Of a DNA stretch of 64,000 bases, positions 47,183 through 60,115 are shown one piece after another. Position 1 is the first letter of the stretch, and every line of letters begins with the position of its first letter. The translations under genes were made by a program, and so were the position numbers. The notes beneath the pieces are model-generated. The model was not told the DNA's origin. It did no database searches and saw only the letters and a program-made list of their open reading frames with translations. This stretch comes from Lithospermum erythrorhizon (taxonomy: Eukaryota > Streptophyta > Magnoliopsida > Boraginales > Boraginaceae): the NCBI GenBank assembly GCA_019722365.1, contig JADFUC010001773.1, forward strand, positions 310,001-374,000. Direction: 5' to 3'.

Positions 47183-50100
47183 ATGGCTAACATGGCATCC
47201 AACAACGTTTCCGAAATCATGACTGAAATCGAAACCTTAAAGTCAACGAAATCCCAAATCGAGACACGAATTTCCCTCCTCGAAAGTCAACTCCACCACC
47301 TTCAGAACATCTCCACTTCAGACAAACTCAACAACAATAATTGTAATAACAACCCTCAAGTCAACTTCCAGAATGGGTTGACTACTGACCAGATTTATAG
47401 ATATAGTCGTCATCTTTTGCTTCCTTCATTTGGTGTTCAAGGTAATGGAATTAATAAAAACCAAGAACCCATTAATGTAGTTGCTTTGGTTAGCATAAAG
47501 ATTGTGTCTTTAAAATAAATAACCCATTTAACAAGTTGGTTTTTTTAACTTACATATTGCATATTTGCATATAGTGTTGAATCAAAGAACCCATTGTTGA
47601 AGTTGGTTTCTTTAGCTTAAAGATTGTGTCTTTTTTGGGAAATGTTTTAACAAAGAACCCATTGTTAAGGTTGATTTGTAAGGCTTAAGAATTGCCATTG
47701 TTCAAAGTTGATTTCTTTAGTTTAAAAATTCTATCTTTTAGGCAAATGTTGAAACAAAGAACCCATTGACGAAGTTGGTTTCTTTTGCTTAAAAAATTGT
47801 ATTTATGAGGCAAATGTTGATTTAAGAACTCATTGATAAAGTTGGGTTCCTTACCTTAAAAATTGTATCTTGGAGGTAAACGTTGAAACAAAGAACGATT
47901 GATAAAGTTGTCCTCTTTCGCTTAAAAAATGTATCTTTGAGGTAAACGTTGAAACAAAGAACCGATTGATAAAGTTGAGCTCTTTAGCTTAAAAATTGTA
48001 TCTTTTAGGCAAATGTTGAAACAAAGAACCATGTGATAAAAGTCGATTTCTAAGAATCTTAGCCTAAAACTTGTATCTGTTAGACATGTTGAATGACATA
48101 GTGAATGATTGTTTTGGGTTCGTTTGAAATGTAGCCCAGGCAAAGTTGTTGAAATCTTCAATTCTTGTTATTGGAGCTGGAGGACTAGGTTCCCCTGCGT
48201 TGTTATACCTTGCGGCTTGTGGTGCTGGTAAGGTGTATATATGCATCTTTTTTTTTTCTTTCTTTCTATTTTATAATGTTTAATAAGAGAAGCTAAATAA
48301 GAATTGTGAAATTCAATTTTCAGGTAAAATAGGAATAGTTGATCACGACGTGGTTGAAATGAACAATCTTCAAAGGCAGGTGAGGTTCATATAAGGATAC
48401 TCATGGGATGATGTTTTCTGCATACTGTTCTTATGATATGGAGATGAACGGAGGTTTTTAGATTGTGTTTTGTAAATAAAGTTTATACTACATGTTCCAG
48501 ATAATTCACTCAGAAGCATATATCGGAAGACCAAAGGTGGAATCAGCTGCTGCTGCTTGTCGTGCGTATGTTAATCCCAGTTTTTCACTTTGTGTATCTG
48601 ACTTATCAGTTCGTGCAACTCTTTGCATAATCTTCGTATTAGGTCTTTCCACTTATGAAAGTATGTGTCACAGGATTAATTCCACTGTCGAGATTGTAGA
48701 ACACAAGGAGGCTTTTCGTACATCTAATGCTTTGGAGATTATGAGCCAGTATCCTTGACTATATGCTCAATTTATTATAGATGAATATTTGTCTTATGGC
48801 TCGTAGGCTCCTCAATGTACTTTCCGCTGTAATATTTACTGGCTTCCATGACTTTGTCATTTATTATAGATATGGCCTAGTGATAGATGCAACAGATAAT
48901 GCTCCAAGCCGTTATATGATCAATGATTGCTGTGTTGTATTGGGAAAGGTCAGCTGGAAGTCACATTTGTATTGATATACAGTTTATCGGATGCTACCCG
49001 ACTAATCTGGATTGTGTCTCCTCATTATGCATTTTTGTTGCAACTGACGGCCGCATCGCGTTGCTTGATAGTGTTTTATTGTCTGTATGTCTATCATTTT
49101 AGGTCTTAACTTGTCAGGAGTGGTGCTTTGTTTCTATGTTACTGCTGTCCCCATGGGATCTTTGTTGAAGCCGCTAACCTGTTATGTTTTTTGCAGCCAT
49201 TAATATCTGGAGCCTTTGGGTTGGAGGACAGGCTGTTTTGTTAAGCTGCCTGACAGGAATTGTGTATTTTCCCAGAAAAATTCAAGTATTGATAAGGAGA
49301 TTATTGTCCTTGATTTGTAGTCTCCTAAAGCTCTATATTCTTATTCTGTGTAGCTCACAGTATACAATTATAATGGAGGTCCATGCTACAGATGTTTATT
49401 TCCAACTCATACCAACTACAACATGCAAAGATCTCGCGGACAAGCGGAGTCCTTGGAGTTGGTGAGTTCCATCCATTATTAGTTCATAATCCAGATTCCA
49501 GATAGCGAGACAGATGATTTTTCTCTGTTTAGAATCTCTCGCTACTACCTTTCCAGATCCCTTGTATTAACAAATAAAAAATTGTGGGCTTATGCTATGT
49601 ATCTAGATTAGGTGATTTCATTCCCCACCGATCCGGTTTTCCTTGGAACTAAATACAATGGATTTGGATTATGTTTTTCGTAACTTTCCCTTCGCAGGGA
49701 TTGAACTGTCACTTGCTCTGGCTTTTATTTTCCTCAAGTCTCGGCATGGAGTAAACCATGTTAACTTATTTGTAGTCTCTCAACTTGCAATGTGCAGTTC
49801 CTTTTGTTATTGGTTGCTTGCAAGCTCTAAAGGCTATCAATGTTGCCAGTGGCATTGGTGAACCTCTTTCAGGAAGGCTGCTTCTCTTAGATGCATTGTC
49901 TGGAAGAATTCGTATTGTACGTTTGATAATCATCCTTTCTATATCTTTTCAGCATGAGTATGTCAAAGGAATCTTTATGCTCTTTAATATTGCTACATGA
50001 TCAGAATTCAAGTTTCACATGTTGATTTGAATCCGCATATCTGGATACATTCTTCTCGGGAAGTTGTTTTTTGGTCTGATTCCCTCGTATCATTTTAGCA

Positions 50101-51083
50101 TGTGTCGCCACTCATGGCGTTTATAGCTTTTGTATTATCTTATTATGTCATATAGGTGAAAATTAGAGGAAGGTCATCTCAGTGTCAATCTTGTGGGGAC
50201 ACTGCAGCCATGACAAAACAGCAGTTCCAAAGTTTCGATTACGAAAAATTCACTGAAACTTCTCTCTCCACGGTGCGTTCTATGCCTATATTCTCCTTAA
50301 TTCTGGAGTAGTATTTGAAGCATGTTTTTTGAAATTGACATTTATGATGTCTAAAGGGAACATCTTTATTTAATATACGAGTAACTTATGTATGATAATT
50401 TGGTGTTCCCCGGTTTTGCTCAATATGCAATATGTTTCTTCAAAGATAGCCATAATTACAATTCTATTGTTCTAATAGTATCTGCTGAGGGACTCAGTAT
50501 AAGTAAAGAAAGAAATATGTTCTTATTGTATTTTATATGGTCCTCTTGGTTATACATTGGTATGACTTGTAAGTTACTCTCTCTATATCCTTCTCCCTTT
50601 CGGGTTAAAATGAGAAAGTAAGGGGCAAGGAGGCAAGCTGACAATTAACGAATTAGAACACTCGAGTTCTGACACTTGCACTTACTGCAGTCTCCTCAGA
50701 AGTTGAATTTTATTCCAACCAGTGCAAGAATAAGCAGCAAGGAGTACAGCGAGAAGATTGAAAAAGGTGAACCTCACGTGCTGGTGGATGTAAGACCTGC
50801 CCACCATTATAACATCGTGTCACTTCCAAATTCCATCAATATTCCTCTCTCAAGCTTGGAGAAGAGTTTGCCTGATCTTCCAACGGCATTAAGAGAAGAA
50901 GTTGAGAACAAGTCCCTTGTCAACGGATCTGGTGCTTCATTGTACGTGATTTGCAGGAGAGGCAACGATTCACAAAGGGCTGTCGAGCAACTCCACAAGC
51001 TAGGATACACCACTGCTAAAGATATAATTGGAGGGTTGGAGTCCTGGGCTAATGATATTGATCCAACCTTTCCTACATATTAG
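47183..51083 (+). CDS. CNX5: CNX5/MOCS3-like adenylyltransferase and sulfurtransferase (frame disrupted in exons 7-8)
   Basis: CNX5/MOCS3 adenylates and thiocarboxylates the small subunit of molybdopterin synthase; it joins a ThiF/MoeB-type domain to a rhodanese domain in the cytosol. Exons: 47183-47441, 48135-48227, 48324-48379, 48501-48565, 48674-48748, 48870-48948, about 49197-49231, 49354-49461, 49798-49916, 50156-50272 and 50691-51083. Seen: N-terminal coiled coil, YSRHLLLPSFGVQ, the ATP loop VIGAGGLGSP (about 98-107), DHDVVEMNNLQRQ, VIDATDN, CYRC and later SSQCQSCGD (Zn cysteines), then rhodanese HVLVDVRPAHHY and active loop CRRGNDSQRA. Exons 1-6 and 9-11 join in phase, but 7 and 8 do not. 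Exon 7 is about 4 nt short with no good donor, and in exon 8 the catalytic-Cys stretch (normally CQRC..SGVLG) reads MQRSRGQAESLEL. This is either a pseudogene or consensus errors. Confidence 0.88.
47455..48095 (+). repeat. minisatellite of about 68 bp in CNX5 intron 1
   Basis: The unit is roughly 'aaacaaagaacccattgata' + 'aagttggtttctttagctta' + 'aaaattgtatcttttaggca' + 'aatgttg'. Eight or nine diverged units fill almost the whole intron. The first unit starts about 14 bases after the exon 1 donor. Units in the middle (47870-48050) are most alike, which suggests the youngest duplications are there. Confidence 0.85.
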
Positions 51084-51539
51084 TTGGCAATTTTCAAAGG
51101 GTGAACCAATCTTTTTGTACTTCTAGCCAGCCTCACTCAACAGCAATTTCAATAGTTCAAGTTGACATGTAATATTTTTGTCCCTGACGCCCACTCTAAA
51201 TGTTCGTTTTTTGTGTTGTTTCTATGCCCACTATGGACGCTTAATTTAGCCTTGGACCTCCAAGATAAACGTTCATTGTTACATTGAGCACCCACAAAGA
51301 TCTTTAATATTGTTTGTTACGGAGTACATGTTAATATTACATTCTCATCTTATTTTTTTTTCTTCATAAACTTAGCATGGAGTTTTGAAACTCTGACTCT
51401 CTCCTTATAAGTGAATGTCAATACCACTATTCTCATGATTGAAGCATTTCACATCATATTATGGTGTTTGCCCTTATTTATATATATATCTTTCGATTTA
51501 ACTTATAATTTATAGTGTAAAGAATAGGAGAGAGAAAAC
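51084..51539. other. CNX5 downstream region
   Basis: 3' flank of CNX5, AT-rich. It contains a 'tacggagtaca' Stowaway-like end near 51319. No gene is seen. Confidence 0.4.
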
Positions 51540-52991
51540 ACTAGAGCTAGACATTTAATAGAATTAGAGTTGTAAGGAGGCGGCAGTTGCGTGTACGGAT
51601 GGGTTCGGTTTTGAGTCAGAAACTATTTGTCGGTTCTACAAAGGCGAATCTAAATCGGTTGGGTTCGATCAATTTTCATCGGTTGGTTTCGGTTTTGAGA
51701 GACAATTTTTGGCGCATCGTGTAGGTAAAATTAAGTCTTAAGACTTCGGTGTTGTGAAAGAAGATTTGTGGCGGCCTTGTGGCACAATAACGTGGCGGCC
51801 ACCCAACTGCTCCACGGAAAATTGGCGGGCGTTTACCGTGGCGGGTGCCATGTGTGTCTTCGGCGTGGTGTGGCGATACATGCATGGAAATTTAACTTTT
51901 ACTGGTAATTTCGGTTTTCTTTAAAAAAAAAAAAGAAAACCAGTTTTTTAAAATGAAAAGCCACATTTTGAAAACTTCTCTCATTATTCCATTTCTGCCC
52001 AAAAAGCCTCCAAGCACCAAAATTAGGTTTTTTTTCTCTTTCATTTCTCTTCAATTTTCTTCCTTCTTTTTGTAATTTCTCTTATGTTTGAATGTTATCA
52101 AATTGATTAAAAGTATTAATTTATGTAATTTTTAATTTTTAATATTTCAATTTTCAATTTTGATGCTGATTTCGTTTGTTTTAATAGTTTTAATTTCTCT
52201 TTATGTTTGTTTTTTATTTCAATTTTTGTGTTTGTTTACAGCAACTTTATGTTTGTTCTCTTTATAACGTTTGTTAATTTCCAATTTCTCTTTATGTAAC
52301 TTTTTAATTTTAATTGTATTTGTTTGTTTGATTTTTGTAAAAATGTAATGTTAGTTTATTTTGTTTGTTTTTTGTAATAATGTTTGTTTTTTGTAATATT
52401 TGTATTTCTCTTTATGTTTCTTTTTTGTAATAATGTAATGTTTATTTTTTGTAACTTTTTAATTTCTCTTTATACTTGTTTGTTTGATTTTGTTTTTAAT
52501 TTCAATTGTATTTGTTTGTTTTTGTAATAATGCCAATGTTAGTTTTATTTTGTGGTAATTGATTGAAATATTTAATATTGTATTGACATATATAATTTTG
52601 TATTAATTGAAGTGAAAATGGCGTCGGGTTCTACTCAAATTGGTTCATCTTCTTCTAAAAAATCTAAAGACAAAGACATAGATTACAAAAGTTACAGATA
52701 TTTTGAATTATTTGATCAATTGTCATTCTATTTTTCATTTGATAAGCTATTTATTATTATTTTAATAATAAAATATGGATTACAAAAGGCTATAACCTTG
52801 CCGCGCGCCATGTTGCCGACTTTTGGGGAGTTTACCGTCACGGATGTCGCCATTCAAAACTATCTTTAAAGGCTAGATCCCAATCAATGTAATTTCAATG
52901 AACTGCTTTTAAGATTACTTATCTGATCAACATATGCATTCGATCTGTAATCTGCAATTATTTTACATATCTTGTATTTCCTATATTATTA

Positions 52992-53040
<49 letters not shown>

Positions 53041-53314
53041 TATTCCATTATACCAATAATGAACAAAAGTTAAATCTAAACTCAACTTATTAAAATGTGC
53101 ACATACAAATACAAGATGTTGAAAAGGATAATAAATGAAAATTGAAATCATAATTTAGAAATTAATTTTATATTATTTCAAAGGCGAAACCTAAATTAGT
53201 TCGGTTAAACCTTGAACCTAAATAGGTTCGGTTCAGATCGATTCAAAAATTTCGGTTATTTTCGATTCAATTTCATTCGGTTCGGACTGATTTGGGATTT
53301 TGTACACACCCCTA
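51540..53314. mobile_element. probable hAT-type transposon relic
   Basis: The right end, read on the minus strand, is TAGGGGTGTGTACAAAATCC followed by CCGAACCGAAT-rich subterminal repeats. The left part (51590-51710) is rich in 'ggttcggttt' words in mirror fashion. This layout is typical of hAT elements. Inside is a short frame at 52618 starting MASGSTQIGSSSSKKSKDK, like the N-terminus of some hAT transposases, but it stops at 52869 without a known domain. The left border and the target duplication (ATTTGCTA expected) were not found, so the extent is approximate. Confidence 0.4.
52997..53038. repeat. (AT)21 microsatellite
   Basis: Twenty-one uninterrupted AT units. It lies inside the probable hAT relic and is likely to vary in length between plants. 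Confidence 0.95.
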
Positions 53315-55485
53315 ATTTGCTACAACTGATAAATCCCTGTGCGAACAGATATACATCAGACAATTGGTGCCCGTGCAAGCTGAGTTTGCTCAAGTGCTCG
53401 GACTTTTGCTTCCCAAAGGTTATTGCTTCCGACATTTGCTGCAACTGAATGCTTGGACAGTTGAGTAGTTATGCAATACACCTATCATCAGCTCTTCCAT
53501 TTTTCACAACACAATGCAAAACCGAAATACTAGTTTTCAAAACTTTCTGCATCCAGTTTCTTTAGTGATATTAACAAACTCGTTACCAGTTTAAATGTGG
53601 AGCTTTCAGTTAACTTATAGAATTTTACTTGCAGACCATCTTATCATGAGGTCAAACACCTTCAATGCAAGAAACATAAGCATCAAAGCAAAAAACTGAA
53701 TTAATTTAAGGATATTGTATTTATCACAAAGATTTGAGTGAAATTACATTTCAGTGAATTGATTATTGTATTTGTTTGCAGATTATATGTTTCTAGTATA
53801 TAAAGTTACTAAAAGATTTTAACGTTTGAAAGTGCATAATCTGTTGTGAAATAGATCTGTTGAAACGCATTGTGCCATAACATAATAACACTTGATTGAC
53901 ACGATAAGCGACCTCGCGTACTTGATGCGGCAAAATAAAGGCAAAAAATTATTTAGTTCGATTTTGCGTCACCTCGTCTCGGGAGGGTTCCACCCTCTGT
54001 GAAAGGAAATCCACTATAGTAAATGTTACGAGACAATGATTACAAATTCGGACTCACTACGAATGTCTTTATCCACATTACTACGTATGAACCTGCTCAG
54101 GCGTCACTAATGTTTTTTGTATGACACTTCAAGATATAGTTTGACCGTTCAAAACTATAAAATGGAAATAATATATTTAGCTTCTACTCCTTGGAAAATG
54201 CTTTCTCATCGAGGCCATACCTTGAATATGACAAGCGTCTGTTCATATAGATAGTTAGAACTTGTTATTCAAGACATATCTTTACAATTGGAATATATAA
54301 GGAAAGAATCTTGATAATAAGTTAGAAATAATCACTGCATCCTTTTAGTAGCACACAATCAAATCTCCATGATTTGGATGTCTGGTCATTACCTAATATT
54401 TGAATTCGAAATATCAAGTCGAATCTTATGCAGAATCTAAAAATATCTTTTCGGATACGATATGCGCATGATGCTTTGGTGTTAATTTAATTATTGCAAC
54501 ATCTGAGATGACACCCAATTTTACAAGATTTCAAAAATAGTCAATGAATTAAGCACTAACGTTGTTACATGAGTAGGCCTCAATTTAACTAGCATTGCAT
54601 GTGGAGACTTTGCCTTGACAATACGAAAGGTCTAATACAGTCGATAATACTCCTTGTGCCATCCATCCATCTCTAATTCTCACCACCTTCAGCTAAATAA
54701 CTTATGCATTGTTAAAGTCATTGACTTTAAAGCTAACACTAATAATACTGTATCTGAAAATTTGTCACCCAAAAGAAACAGGAGAGAATTATTATTAAAT
54801 TTTGGAATCGTGTATGGAGTAGCACTCGTTTGCTTAGCTTACAACCCATTAATTGGTGATAAGATGAATCAGAAAAATTCTGAGAAGATATTATATTTTA
54901 TTAAAAAAAAACTTTTAAATCTTCATAAACTTTTCATCTTCATTGGTGAATACAAAGGCATTCTCTTTCGCTTTATTACTTTATCAATCGGTCGCCAATT
55001 GGAATTGAAGCCCATGTAGACTTCATGGTCTATCAAAACATAATTGGAATTGGCAGTGGACTTACATGTTGTATACTATATATAGTTCATTTTAAGCAGG
55101 ACGGCAAGTAGATAAGTAACATTGGTTTATTTTGGAAAAGACGCTTGAATTGAAATGTTGATAAATTTCAATATATATAATGATGGAAACTGTTGAAGTC
55201 GGAGAACAAATTGCATTGTCTATATAATCATCCAAAATTTATAATTTCTATATATACCTTACCACAAAATACACGCTCACATTTATAGTATTAAATTGTC
55301 CATCTTATTATGGACAATAAATAAATTTGAAACCACCAATCTAAATGTGGTTTTTTTATTGTATGTAAATAATCAAAATAATTAAACCTCATATGGGAGT
55401 ATATATAATAGTTAGTATACAACTATATAAGTATTTATTATTATTATACTTATTAAGAATAATCGCACATGCCATATATACAATA
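53315..55485. other. intergenic region before the STIG1-like gene
   Basis: No gene is recognised. A short GC-richer piece at 53330-53470 has an open minus-strand frame of 62 codons without a known family. The rest is AT-rich. The right end holds the 3' flank of the STIG1-like gene. Confidence 0.4.
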
Positions 55486-55920
55486 CTAACTATTAGGTCC
55501 ACACCTATTGTTGCACTCACCACAATGTCTCTTGTCAAACGACGGATTTACGCATTCACCACGGCAACATATCTCGGCATACTTACATTTCTTCTTGCAT
55601 GCACCACAATTTTTGTTATCATTATCCAAATCAATACATTTATTGTTGCAACATGTAGATTTTTTCCCTTCAAGAATGTTACAAACTTCATTATCCTTGT
55701 GACAATGATCAGCCGCTCTAGGGTTTCTCTCCTTTTCTTCGGCCAGAAATCGACTTATCCTTTTCGTTGGAACTAGTTTCTCATCCCAAATCAAAGCTTT
55801 GTTCGAGCTCTTAGATAGTGATTGATCTTGAGAATTGTCTTCAAAACTTTTCATGGTGAGTGTGATAGTTAATACCATGGTGATGGCCATGAGAATAATT
55901 AGTTTGATCACCTTCATCAT
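55486..55920 (-). CDS. stigma-specific STIG1-like secreted peptide
   Basis: STIG1-like proteins (PF04885) are small secreted Cys-rich proteins; the founding member acts in the stigma exudate and binds pollen receptors and lipids, and other members are expressed elsewhere. This is a single exon of 144 residues starting [20 protein letters not shown], a signal peptide; the second Met would serve equally. A variable region leads to [20 protein letters not shown], the family start of the Cys domain. Fourteen cysteines lie between 73 and 140. The pattern includes [24 protein letters not shown] and HCGECNNRC, which defines the family. A TATATATAAA box lies about 130 bp upstream. The reading frame is complete. 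The tissue of action cannot be told from sequence. Confidence 0.93.
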   Translation of the reverse strand: MMKVIKLIILMAITMVLTITLTMKSFEDNSQDQSLSKSSNKALIWDEKLVPTKRISRFLAEEKERNPRAADHCHKDNEVCNILEGKKSTCCNNKCIDLDNDNKNCGACKKKCKYAEICCRGECVNPSFDKRHCGECNNRCGPNS

Positions 55921-56051
55921 ATTGTTCTTGATGAATGTGGAAAGACAAAAAATGGATATCTAAGTTTTGTTTCTTTTTTATTTCCTTGATTGTTTCTTCT
56001 TTGAGAGAGGAAGAGCATTAGAAAGTCGTGAAATAATGCATGTCTTGAGAG

Positions 56052-56062
56052 TTTATATATAT
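56052..56062 (-). promoter_or_regulatory. TATA box of the STIG1-like gene
   Basis: ATATATATAAA on the minus strand, about 130 bp before the ATG at 55920. Position and sequence fit a core promoter. Confidence 0.55.
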
Positions 56063-59000
56063 GGTGAATTAAGAAAGGGTTGACGCCGAGATTGTGATTT
56101 AAAGGTTGACCACCTCCGGGATTTGCACCTATAGAATGTGGTGAAATTAATCTTAGATTGGTTTAACATCTAAATAATTACTAACATGTCGTACATATGT
56201 TGGTAATAGTTACTCCGTATTTCTTATCACTAATTTTATTTTTTATTTAAAAAGACCAACATAAAATTAACTAAAATCTATGTGTTTATTAGACCAATCT
56301 TTTGATTCACCGACCCCGCCCACTCATTAATGGAATATATAGTAGCTCAGTACTGATTTCATTTCTAAAATATTTGCCAATTAACTATTCAAATTAAATT
56401 TGCCATATATCATTAATAAAGTTATGATTAAATAATACTCCGTATAACTTTGATTATCTTAAAATGACCATGAAACGATAATTTTTTTTAAAGATACAAG
56501 TAAGCGGTGCAAATAATGCTTTACTAAAACGAACATTTGATCAATGCGTCAGAACGAATTAATTTTATACGGTATATTCAAAGATTTTATGTGTCAACCT
56601 GACAAGAAGGCAAATAGGGTTGACTTTTCGTTGTAATTTATGAAATGATTTGACTTGATTATGTATTACTCCCTTGTTTTTTAGTTGTTATTTTAATACT
56701 TTGTATATAAATTAAAAAAAAATAATCCAAAAAGTACATTGAAAATATAGTAATCAATTTAAATATATCATTGGTTGATTGTTTGTTCAAAAGAAAAAAT
56801 AGTCAGAACTTTGGTATAGATTTTTTTTGTGTTTCATACTTAGCGAAAAAATATATCCAATGGAAAGAATTTATTTTTAATTTTATTGATATATTTTCTT
56901 AAATATTATAAAATACAAACAAAAATATATCAGTCAAACTATGAAAATGAAAAGTCAAAAAGTGAACGATCTGAATTGAGTATTTATTAAGAAGAGTTTA
57001 TTATTTATAGTATCTTGGCATGTCTGATGAAACCCACTTTGGGGGCCTGTTAATTTGAAAGTTTATCAGACGATTGAGGGTGGTATCGGTCTATTGCTCT
57101 CGCCATTTACTTGAGATCTTGAACTTGCGTTGATGTAGTCTTGGGCGATTTGGGCTTAGGTGTGATTTGGTATTTATTTGTGGTTGGAATTGTACTTGAT
57201 TTGTGCTTGGACGTTGTATGATCCCCAAAATTTGGACTTGAATTGTGCTAACAGTTAAGATGGTTTTGATTTTCAGTTGGATGTGAGGCTGGATGGGAGT
57301 ACGGATCAATGTAATCTAGGCGGATAGAGACTTGAGTCTTTGGACAGTGCTTGACTTGAATATAGTCCGAACCGGGGAAGCGCCTTGTATCACCGTATGG
57401 TACATGCGGACTTAATCTTTAATCTTTAAGATACGTGGGACTTGGAGCTTGATTTGGTATGTATTAATACAAGAGGACCTTAGAGGCTTGATCTCGGCAC
57501 AGCTAGGACTAAGTCAGGCAGCTTGTGCTTATTCTAATGTTTAGGAGTTATCTAAGTGGATATGCATAGTCAGAGGTCCTTGTGACCTTCGTGTTTCCCG
57601 ACAGGATAGACATGAAATTTCTCTGACATGCACAGCCGTTTACTACATGGGCTTTGAAGCTTAATCACAGCAGTTTGCTGTTATGAGATCTGAATGATCG
57701 ATTAAATGGGTTTTTAGTCTTGATCGCGAAATTCTTGGATTTGTGCGGCAATTCAACCTTGTACCTAGTTAAAGGCGTATTTTGGTATCAGAGTTGATTT
57801 TGTATTAACCGGTTCTTGATTTAGGCACTGTTTGGCTTTATAGGTTAAAGATTGTTTTCTCCTGAATAAGCAACAATCTAGAGGTTTTACATGAAGCTCA
57901 TGCCCAGGCACATTCTTGCTCTTAAGTCTCTGGGAGAGCTTTTGTTGTATTTGGAGGATGGTTTGGTAGAGCTATGGGGAAGTGTTGTTGCTTTCGAACT
58001 TCTTGATTGGACAGTCATGTCCTTTGGATTTTGATGTGAATTGAGGCGAATGCGGCCAGGTGGTTATAGAGTACATTCACACTCGAGGCGAAAGAGGTGC
58101 CTATTAGAAGCGGGGAAGTTGGGTTATTTTTTTTTTTTTTTTAGGTCAGCAGACTTTCATATTAACTGACTACTTTGGAGTTTTCATTTTAGACCGTTAA
58201 TACAGAATCTTTGTTTTAGTAGAGGTTCGAAGCATTTCAGGGCCAAATAGCCGAAATTGATGTAATAAATTGGGATTTTAGGCCACAGCACCTCAGATTA
58301 ACCCCAATTCGGGGCTAGTACTGCAAGAACCCTGGTTTGGAGGTTAAAAATTTAGGGTTAATTAATGTATAAAACCTTAATTTTGACTTTAATTTAATTT
58401 CAGGGGTTTAATTCCCGGAAACCCTTTTTATTCCATACGTGTTTGATTTTTATTAGGGTTGGTTGAACCCTAGTACCAAATCTTCTGATGTGATCAATTT
58501 TCTTTTAAATAGTTTCCCGATTAAAATAAATGATTTTAAATTTATTTAATAAATTTATTTATCTACATTTATTATGATAAATCGACAACTATGAAAAAAT
58601 AATATTTTTTGACTAAAACGATAACTTTAAAAAAACGGAGGGAGTACGGAATAACATGCTAACTGAAGTCGCAATCCAATTGTGCTTTAATTTTCATTAG
58701 ACCATGTAATAAGTTAATACGGATTACGGAGTAATAAGTTCTGGAGGGCTTCAGATTAGCATATACTCTAATCATGTTTAACATTATCTATGCTTTCTTG
58801 AAATGCAAGCATTAATTAACTAGAGGAGTCAACGTGAGACGGCTAGAGACTATAGAGCTAATTTCCGGTTCGGATCGTCTACCCCTTAATACGCTCTTCA
58901 TGGTACTTTCTTAGCGTTATTGGTCCATTTCATCAATCAATTAATGACATAAATTGTATTAATATTCACTTTCTTTTTATAACATTAAAATGATAATATA

Positions 59001-59191
59001 ATTAATCAAATCAATTAATTAAATTATACAATTAACAAAATATAACAAACAATTTCAATACCTAAAATTTACCTCTAATGCACTAACAAAATATGATTCA
59101 TATTTTAATTCAACCACAAAAAATAAATATAACTTCTTTTAGGGATCGAAGTTATTAGTAGTGTTTTATCTTCATTTAATTTGTTGTTAAG
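56063..59191. other. intergenic region with a MITE and a GC-richer block
   Basis: A Stowaway-like segment is at 56664-56981. The block 57010-58520 is less AT-rich and may be an old retroelement part. It has a poly-T run near 58126-58142, and its frames are short and unrecognised. 58580-59190 is AT-rich with 'acggagggagtacgg' remains near 58636. Confidence 0.35.
56664..56981. mobile_element. Stowaway-like MITE
   Basis: It starts TTACTCCCTTGTTTTTTAG and shares 'aaaaagtacattgaaaat' and 'attggttgattg' with the MITE at 59192-59452, so both belong to one family. The right end is poorly preserved. Confidence 0.4.
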
Positions 59192-59452
59192 TACTCCATC
59201 CATTCCCTTTTAATTATCTTTCTAGTCATTTGTACATAGATCAAGAAGAAAAAAATAGTGAAAAAGTACATTGAAAATGTAAAATGTCAATTAATTGAAA
59301 CTATATAATTGGTTGGTTGATAATTTAATGACAAAAAGAAGTCAAAAAGTACATTGAAAATGTAAAAAATTAATTTTCTATGCTAGAAGGACAAGTAATT
59401 TGAAACAAAAAATTAAAGTTAGAAAGACAAGTAAAAAAGAACGGAGGGAGTA
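59192..59452. mobile_element. Stowaway-type MITE with TA flanks
   Basis: The left end TACTCCATCCATTCCCTTTT and the right end, read backward, TACTCCCTCCGTTCTTTTTT are inverted repeats that continue to 'tctttcta'. Flanking TA and 260 bp length fit Stowaway. An inner direct repeat, 'aaaagtacattgaaaatgta', occurs twice. Confidence 0.75.
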
Positions 59453-59867
59453 AATAAAACTCATTGGCTATTGTTTCATATAACTAGTGCTAATGAGTCG
59501 AGTCAAACCCGAAATGGATTTTTTTTAGCTTGGTGATTATTCGAACCAACCGAACCGAACCAACGGCTCACTTAATTTTCACCGGCTCACTTGGCACAAA
59601 CTTTGGACTTTGGAGCGCGACTTTAGTTAACATGTTAATACATAATTAAGTCAGAGAAAATTGGCAAAATAGCACATGTTTAACCAAGTATTTAATTTCT
59701 AGCATCCTTTTAATTTCTTTTGGCTAATAGCACCCCATATGTCAATTATCTAAAATATCCCTTAAAACTAGCACCACTTTTTTGCTTGACTTAACCTATC
59801 CCTTCCCCATCTCCATGCTACCGCTACCCTACACTGCTTTGCCCGGCTTTTCATACCACAGGGGTCA

Positions 59868-60115
59868 TGATTTTGGGAGGAAGGGGGTGGGGGTCGATTA
59901 GGGAAGGGGCCATGGTAAGTGGAAGAGGAGGGAGGAGGAGGAGGAGGGAGGATGAGAGGGGCCGGATGAAGCGAGGGAGGAGGAGGGAGGAGAAAGATGA
60001 GGGGAATAGAAGAAAGGAGGGAGGATGAGGGAGAATAGGAGGTGGAGGCAATAAGGAGTAAGGAGGGGGGGTGGCGGAGGGTGGAGGCTAGTGATGGGGG
60101 GGTGTGGGGATTGAT
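59868..60115. repeat. (GGA/GAG)n purine-rich low-complexity tract
   Basis: About 250 bp of almost pure purine on the plus strand, with many GGAGG and GGGG runs. Proteins predicted on the other strand (Pro/Ser/Leu-rich) are composition artefacts. The tract could form triplex or quadruplex structures. Confidence 0.8.

Noticed and set aside
47922..48161. minus-strand frame over CNX5 intron 1
   Set aside because: Produced by the minisatellite; the repeats in the peptide mirror the 68-bp units.
51540..51600. left terminus and 8-bp duplication for the hAT relic ending at 53314
   Set aside because: The expected ATTTGCTA and TAGGGGTG were not found on the left, so a complete element is not claimed.
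55393..55776. plus-strand frame of 127 codons opposite the STIG1-like gene
   Set aside because: Antisense shadow; the Cys pattern of the minus strand is clearly the coding one.
59851..60051. Pro/Ser/Leu-rich minus-strand frame
   Set aside because: Artefact of the purine-rich low-complexity tract.
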